Below are positions 19,247 to 28,950 of a stretch of 64,000 nucleotides of DNA, piece after piece. Under the pieces are notes generated by a model that worked only from the letters and a program-made list of their open reading frames with translations, had not been told where the DNA came from and did not search any database. The DNA comes from Ophiobolus disseminans (Eukaryota; Ascomycota; Dothideomycetes; Pleosporales; Phaeosphaeriaceae). A program made the position numbers and the translations under genes. Positions within the stretch are counted from its first letter, which is position 1. Every line of letters starts with the position of its first letter. Location: NCBI GenBank assembly GCA_010093685.1, contig MU006229.1:310001-374000 (forward strand), read 5' to 3'.

Positions 19247-20103
19247 TCACCCTCCAACACTCACAGTCTTAATCGTGCACCGTAAAGAAGCCTTCTCGCA
19301 CGTATGTCCAATCCACGACTGAACATAAGTCTTCTCTGGCTCCTTAGATTCCCGCCGACCCACAGCATCCAACGCGACCCAGGATCGTTCCCAAGTCTCG
19401 GTCGTATTGGCTCCACTCGGCTGAATGAAGAACTTGTCCAGAAATGCGTTCTCCGGTTCGTGCATAGTGACGGTACCGGGTTTAAAGACTGGGTGGTGGT
19501 GGTACTGCACAACCAGAGTGCGGGTAGGGAACTGGAAGTTCGCCATAGAGTTCGTCGCGGCTAGTGTCTCCTGCAAGTCTTTGGAGGCTTCGTAGCCGAC
19601 AATAAAGAGCTGGACGTTGTGGAAGTGGGATAGTTTAAGCTGTCCATAGGTCCACTGGATAATAGAGCGGATGGTTTGGGGGATCCTTGAGGGGTCGGTG
19701 TTGAAGGACATGATGATGCACATACGCCGAACGAATGGCGCGATATTTGCAGGCGGGAAGCGAAGGCGTCCGACGTCTTTGGCGTAACTGCTCGACATGC
19801 TGTTTTTTTGTAGAAAACTTCGTACGCCAGTTGTTTAATCTCTGGGCATGCGAAGAGTGGCAGGACAAGTTTGTCGAACGCTTTCAAGTCTTTCTTGGTT
19901 TTCGTTGCCAAAAACAGGAGGCTCTCGGGTGCCAGCTGCTGCTGTAGTGTCTCACTGAAGTCGATGCTCGTGAAGGTCTGGTCGCATGGCAATACGAAGC
20001 TGAGCACGCGCAATTTGAGTTCGTCTGGGAGTTTGTTCCAATCCTGTAGGAACGTCGAGGTCGGAACATGGGACAGAGGTTGAGGGTGAGCGTGATCAGC
20101 CAT
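19247..20103 (-). pseudogene. F-box-like paralogue, copy 7, frameshift in A7 run
   Basis: The ATG at 20103 opens MADHAHPQPLSHVPTSTF then LQDWNKLPDELKLRVL, LFACPEIKQLAYEVFYKK. Family-like sequence then continues one frame over (SMSSSYAKDVGRLRFPP, FVRRMCI, TRTLVVQYHHHP, FLDKFFIQPSG, YVQSWIG). The change falls at a run of seven T on the plus strand (19803-19809, A7 in the sense strand), exactly where the paralogue reads FYKQN. The 857-base span is one short of a multiple of three, and with that base the length (285 residues) would match copies 3 and 8. A homopolymer sequencing error is a real alternative, in which case the gene is intact. Confidence 0.68.
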
Positions 20104-20288
20104 GGTTTCGGTGTAGCCGGGAGTTGACACGTTTCGAGGTTGATGGTGAGTGTGAGAATACAGACGCAGACCTGTGATGCATATAAAGCTAGCGGGTAGC
20201 ACTAGTGGGCAGCATTATTGCGCGCGGAAAAGCGCGAGAGCAAACGGTCAAATTGCTGCGTCAGCACTTTGCAGAGATCTTTCATCCT

Positions 20289-21161
20289 TCAGTACGCAGT
20301 AACAACATTGCCACAAGACCTAAGCTTCACCAGCGCTTTGATCGCACAAGCCAGGTGTTCTGCAGCCAGTCTGTAATCGTGCAGACTGCGACATTCGTGC
20401 GGCATGTTCTCGTCACTAGTCCTCGTTTCGACCAGCACTTCCACTCGTTCCTGCTTCAGGTCGATCGCAAAGTGTTTAGCCAGATCCTTGGATAGGTTCT
20501 TGAATGAACAAATAGCGTGGTCCTTGTAAGTGAACACAACTCTCAATTCCTTGAGGGCAGTCAGGTTTTCTTGCCAGACAGTTCGGTACCCGAAATCATC
20601 TCTTGGGCGGAGCAAAACACCCAGGTCGCGTTGCATTTGTATGGCAAGTGGCCCTTCGCGTTGTAAATCTTCGTACCTCGCTTGTCCTAACCAATCAGAC
20701 TCCCACTTCTGAGTCTCTTCGATTGTGAGACGCATTTCCAAGCGGCGGACCCAACGCGCCACGCTAGTGTTTGGTACTCGAATTATGGAGTTCATGGCTG
20801 TCGCTGTGGGGGCCTTTTCGTCATTCCTGTAAGCGCCCAGTAGATATTGCCTCTGAACGATGAGGGTATTATCCCCATAGTAAGTCTCTTTCGCAATGCC
20901 ATACATTTTTTTGTCGACGCGGGCGCAGCAGCGGATGAGCGATCTGTTGCCGAAGAGGTGCGCATACATGGGCGTAATGCGGCTGACATTAAATGCGTAC
21001 CGGAGTATTGTTATTTTGATCTCATCGGGAAGATCGTTGAAGCCGCGCTTTTGCGGCGGTTGACCTGAGTTCGGAAGTGTGGTTTCGTCCAGCATAGGAA
21101 CTGTATATGACATTCGGGCGATGTGTTCATGAACCGATCCATGGCGGTCGTAATTCGGCAT
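20289..21161 (-). CDS. F-box-like protein, copy 8 (intact)
   Basis: Intronless, 290 residues from the ATG at 21161. The F-box-like motif is internal (KRGFNDLPDEIKITILRYAF, about residues 38-57), after a 37-residue leader. Then come ARVDKKMYGIAKETYYGDN, SVARWVRRLEMRLTIEE and NLTALKELRVVFTY, which suggests strand/helix repeats of a degenerate substrate-binding domain. It is closest to copy 5. A second ATG at residue 17 (MSYTVPML) is an alternative start. Presumed SCF ubiquitin-ligase adaptor by the motif; substrate unknown. Confidence 0.72.
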   Translation of the reverse strand: MPNYDRHGSVHEHIARMSYTVPMLDETTLPNSGQPPQKRGFNDLPDEIKITILRYAFNVSRITPMYAHLFGNRSLIRCCARVDKKMYGIAKETYYGDNTLIVQRQYLLGAYRNDEKAPTATAMNSIIRVPNTSVARWVRRLEMRLTIEETQKWESDWLGQARYEDLQREGPLAIQMQRDLGVLLRPRDDFGYRTVWQENLTALKELRVVFTYKDHAICSFKNLSKDLAKHFAIDLKQERVEVLVETRTSDENMPHECRSLHDYRLAAEHLACAIKALVKLRSCGNVVTAY

Positions 21162-21622
21162 GATAAGGTTGTCCTGCTGTTGAGTAGCAGTTCGCCTGGA
21201 CGTAGTAGATATGAATTATCTGGAAAGGGGATGCATGTGTCGCTTCAAATAGTCGGATTTCCTGCGGTTATTAACGAAGGGATGCGACCAAAGCTCCACA
21301 GACGTTCCATGGTTCAGTTGGCATGGTAAAAGAACTTGTAGAATCTAGTGGTAGGGCCAAAGTGTACCAAAGTTGGCATGGGATTCAGGTAGTCTAGATA
21401 CGGTCGCAGAATTTGTCGGTCCATAGACGCATACAAAATACGTCAAAGTAGCATAGGCATCCAGTATATTATTCGTGCAGGCTAAGACGATCCCATTGGG
21501 GACCAGGGACGTGTGCTCCTGAACTAGTCGATGCGATTGTAGCAGCTGAATTCAAACCAGGGTATATCGTAGCGCACGCCGACGCTTCCAAACTCCAGAT
21601 ATGCAAAGTAGCAAGACGTGAC
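21162..21622. other. Intergenic, no gene seen
   Basis: 461 bases between the start of F-box copy 8 and the 3' end of RPC11. Nothing recognised; it includes the promoter of copy 8. Confidence 0.5.
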
Positions 21623-22133
21623 TCATTCTCGCCATTCCTTCGCACATTTCGTGCACTAGAAAAGATCAGCAAACTCGTTGCCCAACACCGATAACGGAAA
21701 TTACCTTGTAGAATGCAGTCATAGGCTCATCAGCACTACGAATCTGCAGCTGATACCAATACGCCTCGTCGTTCCTGCACTTATCGTTCGGACATTGCAC
21801 TATAACGTCGTCAGCTATGCCAAATACTGAAACTTTCGTACAATCATCATACCTGGTGTCTTGTCCACGTTCTTCCACGCATCTTTGCCCCCGAGAATGT
21901 CCTCGGCTTCCTTCTTCTTCATGTACTTGCGCTCAAAGTAGCGCTTGTTGATGACAAAGTGGTAGGGGCAGGTCAGACATTCGAAGCGGTTCTGGCCGAC
22001 GTACTCCTCGGTGGTAGGGTCGCCGGGCGGGACTTTGGAGACGCGCAGCATGTTACTGCATGTTGGGCAGACTGGACGGGATTAGCTAATATTCCAGAAC
22101 GATGTGTATGATCTGGGATGTACATAGCAGCAT
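21623..22133 (-). CDS. rpc11: DNA-directed RNA polymerase III subunit RPC11 (RPC10/POLR3K)
   Basis: Four exons: 22124-22133 (10 nt), 21853-22071, 21705-21799 and 21623-21655. The result is 118 residues beginning MLLFCPTCSNMLRVSK, the family start. The N-terminal zinc ribbon (CPTC ... CLTCPY) is RPB9-like. The C-terminal TFIIS-like ribbon has CPNDKC, the catalytic-loop QIRSADEPMTAFYKC and CAKEW. Known role: Pol III transcript cleavage, termination and re-initiation in the nucleus. Without the 10-nt first exon the protein would lose its first zinc-binding Cys pair. The divergent neighbour is the ankyrin gene. Confidence 0.93.
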
Positions 22134-22492
22134 GGTGACGGTGAAGTGCTGGAGCACTGTGTCTGGAATGACTGGATTCTGCGATATCAAAAGTTATGGT
22201 GGACCCTGGCGCTAGCTCGAGACAAGCAAGGTGCGGGGCGAATCACCGCCATCAGACTGAGCCTCCGGCGACGCGCACTTGTTTTTGTTTCAGATCGCGA
22301 GCTGACTTCGTCGTCTGTCCTCAAGACCATAAACACTCGCTCCTTCCTCTATTGCAGTTGTTGTAGCTCGTGCTTGACTCCGCGCTTTCCTGTCACTACA
22401 CCTCCGAGCCCCGCCAAACAACGGCTTCGAGTATTCACCTCTGCGACTCACTTTGAGAGACCGCAACGAAGTCAGAACCCAATTCTCTCACA
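22134..22492. promoter_or_regulatory. Divergent promoter, RPC11 / ankyrin protein
   Basis: 359 bases with a C/T-rich plus-strand leader. No specific site recognised. Confidence 0.4.
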
Positions 22493-23152
22493 ATGGCCGA
22501 CGAGGAGGTAGATACAATCATAGATCCAGGGACGTTCAGCAACACTAACATCTACAGGGCGCATCTCCCAAGGAGCTCATCTTCGAAGCATGTCGGCGTA
22601 ACAACACCTCCCTCCTCGAAGAGACAATAGCAGACATCACATCTTCGGCTTCAAAAGGCGGCGGCAACCCTACCGAGCTTGTCGCGCAGATACTCAACAC
22701 AGCAAGGGATGGCGTAGGCAACGGTGTTTTGCACGTCGCTGCGTCATACGGAAGCTGCAAGTCCATGAATCCAGATACATGAAAGACACACTCTAACATA
22801 CAAAACAGACGAAGTCCTCGACATCCTCCTCGACCAAGAAGGCCTCGAGATCGACGAAATCGACCGCATGGAGCAAGACACGCCCCTCCACAAAGCCGTC
22901 CGCTACGCCAACTCGCTCGACAAGTCCGACTGGGCGCCCCACGGCCACCCCGTTGTAGAGATACTGCTCGACGCCGGCTGCGACCCGAGGATACGGAACA
23001 AGGCGAAGCTGAGGCCATTTGAGCTTGTGGACCCGCGGAATACGGAGCTGAGGAGTATACTGCAGAAGGGCGAGTTTGCGATGCAGGCCGGTGGGGATGT
23101 GGTGGAGGAGGATGACGATGGGCCGACTGGGAGCGCGAGTGACAGCGATTAG
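22493..23152 (+). CDS. Small ankyrin-repeat protein (Yar1-like)
   Basis: Three exons: 22493-22507 (15 nt), 22558-22756 and 22809-23152; 185 residues. The second intron has a GC donor (agct|GCAAGT) with a CTAAC branch site and cag acceptor; it joins AASYGS to YEVLDILLDQ in frame, so it is a GC-AG intron. Ankyrin repeats: GNGVLHVAASYGSYEVLDILL (about 60-80), DTPLHKAVRYAN with VVEILLDAGCDPRIRN (about 95-130) and LRPFELV. The C-terminus is acidic (VVEEDDDG). Size, repeat number and acidic tail resemble yeast Yar1, the chaperone of ribosomal protein S3, but that identity is only an inference. Confidence 0.85.
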
Positions 23153-23483
23153 AACATCACGGGGAAGGAGAGATATGGCTGGACTGTACGGTTTTATGGG
23201 CTTCTTTGGGCTCCCAACATGGCAATGCCCGGGGTATATTGTGCATGTGGGTTTTTAGCTCTGGGAAGCGTCTTCGATCCAAACACTGTGCATATATGCA
23301 CGACAAGATACACATCGTTCAACGACTTTGTCCAGTCCATATGCGCCTGTCTGGTTCGGCTATCTCGGGACTTCATGTACTCCTGCGTGCCTTCCTTGTG
23401 CCGCGCGCAAATCCTCCTCGGCGCCTTGTCGTGATTCGTATTATTCGCTCCAGTTTGTACGTCGCCTAATGCCTCAAAGTGCA
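23153..23483. other. Convergent intergenic region
   Basis: 331 bases between the 3' ends of the ankyrin and SF3b10 genes. No gene seen. Confidence 0.5.
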
Positions 23484-23800
23484 TCAATCTTGTTGCTACA
23501 CACATCGTTAGCCTCGCATTCATGCCTGTTACCCATGCTCCTCCCCAGAGTACATACCTCAGGCGGCGGTCCCACAGGCCTAATCATCCTCTCCAGCAAC
23601 TGCACCCTTGTCTTCTCCCTCGACTGCCCCAGCCCAATACTCATGTACTGCAAAAGAGGCGGGTGACCGATATAGCTCGACAGCGAATCGCGCTGCATGT
23701 TGGACGTCCATTCGTGCTTGTTGGTATCGCCGCTGCCCACGCCGATGAAGCGCGCTTGGAGAGCTTCGAGCTGTTGTTGCGCGCGGAGTTTGTCGGCCAT
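23484..23800 (-). CDS. Splicing factor 3B subunit 5 (SF3b10/Ysf3)
   Basis: Two exons: 23558-23800 and a 12-nt last exon 23484-23495 (Gln-Gln-Asp-stop) after a 62 nt intron. The product is 84 residues, the normal size. It starts MADKLRAQQQLEALQARFIG and shows the near-invariant core HEWTSNMQRDSLSSYIGH, then RVQLLERMIRPVGPPPE. Known role: small subunit of SF3b in the U2 snRNP, bound to SF3B1. An upstream in-frame ATG at 23917 would add 39 residues and is unlikely, since the family starts at MADK. Confidence 0.93.
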
Positions 23801-24038
23801 GTTGAGGGAACACGTGTATCGGTATCGTGGTGGTGAGTTTTGATATGTGGTAAAAGTTGGGCGCGATGCGATGCGACGAGCTAGGATCTCGGAGGTCCGA
23901 AAAAAGGGCTTAGTCATGAATCTGGGGTATCCATCTCAAGGAACTCGAGACTCCACATTGCAACCGCACCACGAATTCAAACTTCACAGCGCCTTCACAT
24001 AATCATCTTTTGATACTCATATAAATGCCAACCCAACA

Positions 24039-24590
24039 ATGACCAGCCTTCCCCTAACCCCCAGCTCCAACCCCAGCCCAGACCTCCTCCCGCAATCCCA
24101 ACCCACCGTCGACTTCTCCCCCGCCACAGTCCCCTACAACGAAGCCTTCGAAAACGATCTCATGAACCTGATCTTGCACCCGCCAGAAAATGTCCCCGCG
24201 CCTACACCCAGCGCCGAAACGCCCATGGTTCCCGCCTCGCAGCTGCCCATCCCGCTCTCCTCATCGCTGCGCACGCACCCCTCGCCCATACCGGGCTTAC
24301 ACCTCACGCACGCGGATGGGTATCATACGGGTGGCCCGGGTCCGTCGCCCCAGACGGTCGAGGCTTTTGCGCAGAGATTTATGCGCGAACATGGTGTGAG
24401 CGATGAGGCGGAGCTGCAGGACGTTATACGCGAAGTTATGGCGCAAAAGATGGGGGAGCTAAGGGGACGTATGCTTGAGCGGGAGAGGGCGGTGCAGAAG
24501 AATAGGGAGGTGGATGAGGAGTTGGATAAATTGAGACTGCAGAGGGATGCGGAGGTGAGGGTGTTGGAGAAGATGAAGGGGAGGAGGTAG
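24039..24590 (+). CDS. Hypothetical protein, Pro-rich with C-terminal coiled coil
   Basis: Intronless, 183 residues from an ATG following a short A/C-rich leader. Residues 1-110 are Pro/Ser/Thr-rich and probably disordered. Residues about 115-183 are charged and heptad-like (FAQRFMREHGVSDEAELQDV, EVDEELDKLRLQRDAEVRVL), predicting a helix or coiled coil. No domain recognised. It is divergent from SF3b10, with a 238 bp shared promoter. Confidence 0.65.
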   Translation: MTSLPLTPSSNPSPDLLPQSQPTVDFSPATVPYNEAFENDLMNLILHPPENVPAPTPSAETPMVPASQLPIPLSSSLRTHPSPIPGLHLTHADGYHTGGPGPSPQTVEAFAQRFMREHGVSDEAELQDVIREVMAQKMGELRGRMLERERAVQKNREVDEELDKLRLQRDAEVRVLEKMKGRR

Positions 24591-25199
24591 GGCGGGGGTT
24601 AGTGGGAAGTGTACAATTCTAAGGAGGGTGGAGAGGATAGGACAGCACAGGTCTAACGGCAGAAAGAAAAATCGGTCCAGGTTGTGCGAGTGGTGACAAG
24701 CGTGTGATACGTCCTGCATGGGAAGCAGGAAGGGGGGCGCGAAACGAAGTGAAGAGGGCATGAGCAGCGGCGCGTGAATAAATCGGAAGATAGAAGATAG
24801 ATGTAGCCATGGTCTCGATCGGGAAGAGGCTCACAAGGCATAGGTTGGATTATAAGCGATTGGGCAGGTATGCAAACATTTGGTCGCTTCCATAGCTTGA
24901 CTAACGTATCGCAGAGTCGGATTAGAGAGGAGATTCAACATTGCAAGATGGGGAGTGAGATATAGAAGCATAGCATTTTACTTTATACAATCAACATCAA
25001 GCAGTCGAAGCCTATGCTCAATGACGCAATCAAAAAGCCTTCCTCTCCAAAGAAATATGCACATCAGCGTATCAAGCCGAAGCCACGGCGATAGGTCCTG
25101 CCCGGCCACTAACTCCTAGCTCTTACAAGAATGAACATCCCACATCCATTACCCGTCGAGTCCCAGTCAAAACCCCACGCCGTCCAACAGATTCGACCC
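24591..25199. other. Convergent intergenic region
   Basis: 609 bases between the ends of the coiled-coil gene and the next Zn2Cys6 gene. No gene seen; short frames only. Confidence 0.5.
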
Positions 25200-28100
25200 T
25201 CAAATCTCTCGCTGTTCCATCTCAACTCCAAACATCGGCACAACACCATTACTCTCCCTCTCCCTTTCCCTCTCCCTCAGATTATCCCCACCCTCTATAC
25301 CAGCCCTAGGACTCCCCACCACCGGCGTATTACTCGGCCACGCCCACAGTGCATCGAAGTCAATTTGCTCATCCAGCCCGCTCTCCTCGCTATGCAGGCT
25401 CGGCACGCGCGTCGCCTCTAGCGCAGACATGTCGAGCATCATGGACAGACTAGGGGGGTTGGAGGGTGTGTTGAGCGGATTCGTCGAGGACGTGCTGATT
25501 GGGAAATGGGCAGGGGGATCCTGGATGGGCGAGAGGTGGACTGAGAAGTCTGTAGGAGGCTGCGAGGGCTGCGGTTGGTATGCCGGTGTGGGCGAGTGTA
25601 TGGGAGCGGTTTCCATGCCGGGGTAGATGTGGATGGGAACTTGGTGCAGGCGAGAGGTCACATTCATGGGGTCTGTGGAGCTTGCGAGGTTGCCGACGCT
25701 TGCACTCGGCTGGTTTTGTTGAGCTTGGAGCGGCATTTGGACGCCGTAGAGCTGCGACGAGATGCTGGGTAGCGTCGTGTTATCCGTAAGGTTCTGCTTT
25801 CGGCGCATGCGTTGTTGGGCTACGACGTCGCGGAAAGAACTGAGTATGTAGACAAGGCGACTGGCTTGTTGGTCACTCTCAGCACAGTAGTTCATGATGT
25901 TGATGGCATTGACGATGCAGGTGTCTGATGCTTCAACGCGGTAGAGGCCGGCGAACTCGTTGGCGAGGATGACAAGGGTCGCAGCAAAGAGGAAGTAGAT
26001 CACAGCTGGGTTCCGGCGGGAGAGATAGCCCGCGTCGAAGGCGTTCTGAACAAGGAGGATAGTGTGAGTCGAGGCAATGACACACGCTTCGCTAAATTTT
26101 TCCATACGAAGGTATGGCCGTGGTCCTCTGCTCGCGGTCTGGCCAACTTGCCGTTGTGTCTCCAGGTTGAGTATGTACAAGAAGAACGGTCGTGTCAGTA
26201 AGATGATGGAATGACAGTAGAAGAGGTTGACGTGTAAGATCGCGACACCTTGACTTGGTGAGGCATTCGCAGCTTGCCGCCAGTGCAACATGGATGGTAA
26301 GGCACGAGGCCATGCCTTGCATATATCTGCAATCTCTTGAGCCAGGCGTGTGCTGATCTTCCGTTGTTGGTAGACCTTGCGCAGGATGAGGCCAATCACA
26401 GAGCAGCTTCGTACCGCAGCCTCGAGGGCGCAAGGTCCTGTCTCATTGTAATCCTGGATCGGATGGATGTTGAGGTTGAATGGTTGCTCACTAATTGGCT
26501 CAGTAGGTTGAAGGGTGTCTCCTGAGCAGTCATCCTCGGAAATCGCGGTAGGCCGGCCTAGTGAGCAAGAGAGCAGTCGATCGATCACGAAGAGCGACCG
26601 CCAAAGATTCTTCCGCGACACCTGTTCCTCCTCACTGAAGATCACCATGGTCTCCTCACGATGCAAACCTAAAGCGTGTGCGGATCGTGCCGCCATGCCC
26701 AGTAGCGCAAACGCAGTATTGCGTTTTGACTTGGCCAACATGTACACTGCCATCAGGAGCAAAGCCTGCACAGCCCAAAAATCTTGGTCTTCGAAGCCAG
26801 TCATTGGATCGTTGAGGCTCCTGGCATTCAGATAGAAAACCTCGGCTCTATCCAGATGCTCGCTACGGAGTTTGTCGATGATGAGAGCTTCGGAGCTGCC
26901 AGATAGCGGAGTTGCCATGGTGAGGCCAATCGCGAAGACAAGGTTCAGGAGGCAGAGCCATGATGGTTCGACTGATAGAGGATCATCGTAACAGCTATGC
27001 AGACTTTCGAAGAACCTGTCACGCTCGAAAACTTGTAGGAGACCATGGGTGTTGATGAAGAATGCTTCGACAAGCACACGGGCAGTTTGTAGGTCCGGTA
27101 GCAAGTGAGTGTGTCGATAGTTGGTGGGGAGTGAATACTGGCCTTCTACAATCTTGTGCCGCCGCGGGTCATTAGTGAATGCCGATGAGCCATTGACAGT
27201 CTCGACCATCATTCGTAACAGCTGAAGGAATGATAGCGTTGCCGAATCGCCAACATACAAGACTCTACCTGTCGGATCTTGCAGCATTCTACTCTGGCTG
27301 TAAATGACAGCTTCTTCATCTGCACCGCTATTGACTGTAGTTCCTCGCGAACGAAGGGCATGCATCTGGTCTCCATTGGCTTGACTCGCTGGCAGTTGTG
27401 TGACACCGCTTGCGAGTTCGATGGTAGGCCGAGGCGCAACCAACTTTGATGGGGTCTCCTGCTTGACGCCCAACGGATTCGAGCGATCCACGGGTGGGCG
27501 TTGGTTGGCGGAAGATCTTCGCCTCCGTGGTGACAGCGGCGATGGTTGGGTCTGACCATTGCTGGGTGTATTCGACGTCGAGTCATTGAACGGGCTGTCA
27601 CTTCCACCTCCGTCGATCGCACGTCTCTTGGCCGGCGGTCTCCCATCCGGTGAAGCAGGGTCTCGGTCCGAGTATATGCATGTGAATTTTCGCTGCTTTG
27701 AGTAAGCATCTGTCGACGCTTAGTAACTTGTCGGGCTTACCTTGTCGCATGTATTACAAGGGCAAAGACCGTTGCACTTCCCATTTGTTAGCATGTGTCC
27801 ACTCCGATGAAAAACCGGGTACAAGTAGGCTTAACGAAGAAGCACGTTTTGCGAAGGAGCTGTGCCGGTGTTGAACACCCGAGATGGTATTCGATCCGAA
27901 GCTCTACCCACGAGACCTGCTAGCGCGACAGAGAAACGTATACCCTCCAGATCATAGTCGATGCCATGCCAAGTGATAGCGGCAGAGGAATGCATCTTGC
28001 GCATCTTATGCAAAGCGGGAATTGCACGGGGCCAGGCTCGGTGAGCACACGAGCAAATGTAACTGAGCTGATACAGATGGAGGGTGGCAAGTGAAGAAAT

Positions 28101-28331
28101 GCAGGACGGAAAAGGGAAGGCGTTGTCATAAAACGCGAAACAAGGCTGTTGCAGTCGCACATGAACAGCGACTTGGGAGATGCTCACTACTCGCCTTTTG
28201 TTTTCTGCGCTTACAGCTCTCGCATGCTTGCGCAGTGCGTTGCCTTTGATCTGACGTAGCAAATCATATTAGCCATGATCAAACAGCAGCGTACGTAAGA
28301 ACTGACCAGGTGGGACTTTAGGTCGTGTCAT
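25200..28331 (-). CDS. Zn2Cys6 fungal-specific transcription factor
   Basis: Four exons: 28307-28331, 28195-28250, 27741-27776 and 25200-27692; 869 residues. Joining them gives an intact zinc cluster with Cys at 18, 21, 28, 34, 37 and 44 (ACESCKRRKQK, then CNGLCPCNTC, then DKRKFTC), split by two introns. The second intron is 418 nt and uses a GC donor (aag|GCGAGT); a GT donor does not keep frame. A nuclear-type basic patch follows (PPAKRRAI, SPRRRRSS). The Fungal_trans domain lies in the middle, with LLQVFERDRFFESLHSCYDD, GMAARSAHALGLHRE and LWRSLFVIDRLLSCSLGRP. The C-terminus is low complexity with an Arg-Glu run (about 25240-25275). Target genes unknown; the divergent neighbour is a CoA-transferase. 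Confidence 0.88.
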
Positions 28332-28950
28332 GTCGTAGCCTGAGGCGTGCGCGGCTGCTGCAGCAGATCACGTGTAACGTCGCAGCGAGACCTGGCTGGA
28401 TCCTGTGGGTTGCTTGCCGAAGCGGATGAGGTTGATGACCTTCGTCGGATGCGGGTGAGATGGCAAGATAGCATAGAAGACCCCGTGTGTCGCGATTCCC
28501 CTCTCGGAGTCTGGCGCGGGGCGCGTCTACGTCCGCGTGATCGCGCCGGACGAATTGGCGATGACGAAGATAATGCGGACAATGCTGGAAGGCTTCAGTT
28601 GCATAGTGTTCAAGGCTGAACGCGCTCGTGCCGCACCAAATCTGGGGTCCATGACCTTGCCGAGGGACGCCGGTCGATGGCGATGTCGGGTGTGCTCCGT
28701 CTCGCTGCCGATCCCAGAACCACCGAATCCGAACATTCACAAGGCGAGCCCACGCTACCGCACGCTTGAGTGCAACTGTTGGACGCAGGTGCATTTTCGA
28801 CCGCTCTTTTTGTCTCGACCAAAGAAATTGCTCGCCCACTATGCGGCTAATCAATTTCGGTGAGGATGATTATATCTTGTGGGCCCGCCCTGGGCTGCTT
28901 CACTTCTCCAAAGCGACGGACAGTAGTGCAAACGTCTTTGAGTATCCACC
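28332..28950. promoter_or_regulatory. Divergent promoter, Zn2Cys6 factor / CoA-transferase
   Basis: 619 bases, GC-rich. Frames on both strands are open by composition, but none has domain support. No operator repeat recognised. Confidence 0.4.

Noticed and set aside
22051..22133. RPC11 start at the internal ATG of exon 2 (22051)
   Set aside because: It would drop the first zinc-binding CPTC; a 10-nt first exon with good splice sites supplies the family start.
27831..28262. 143-codon minus-strand frame between the zinc-cluster exons
   Set aside because: Lies mostly in the 418 nt intron and reads exon 2 in the wrong frame; the correct frame there encodes ACESCKRRKQK.
28318..28854. 178-codon minus-strand frame
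   Set aside because: GC-rich promoter region; competing open frames on both strands, no domain, overlaps the Zn2Cys6 start.
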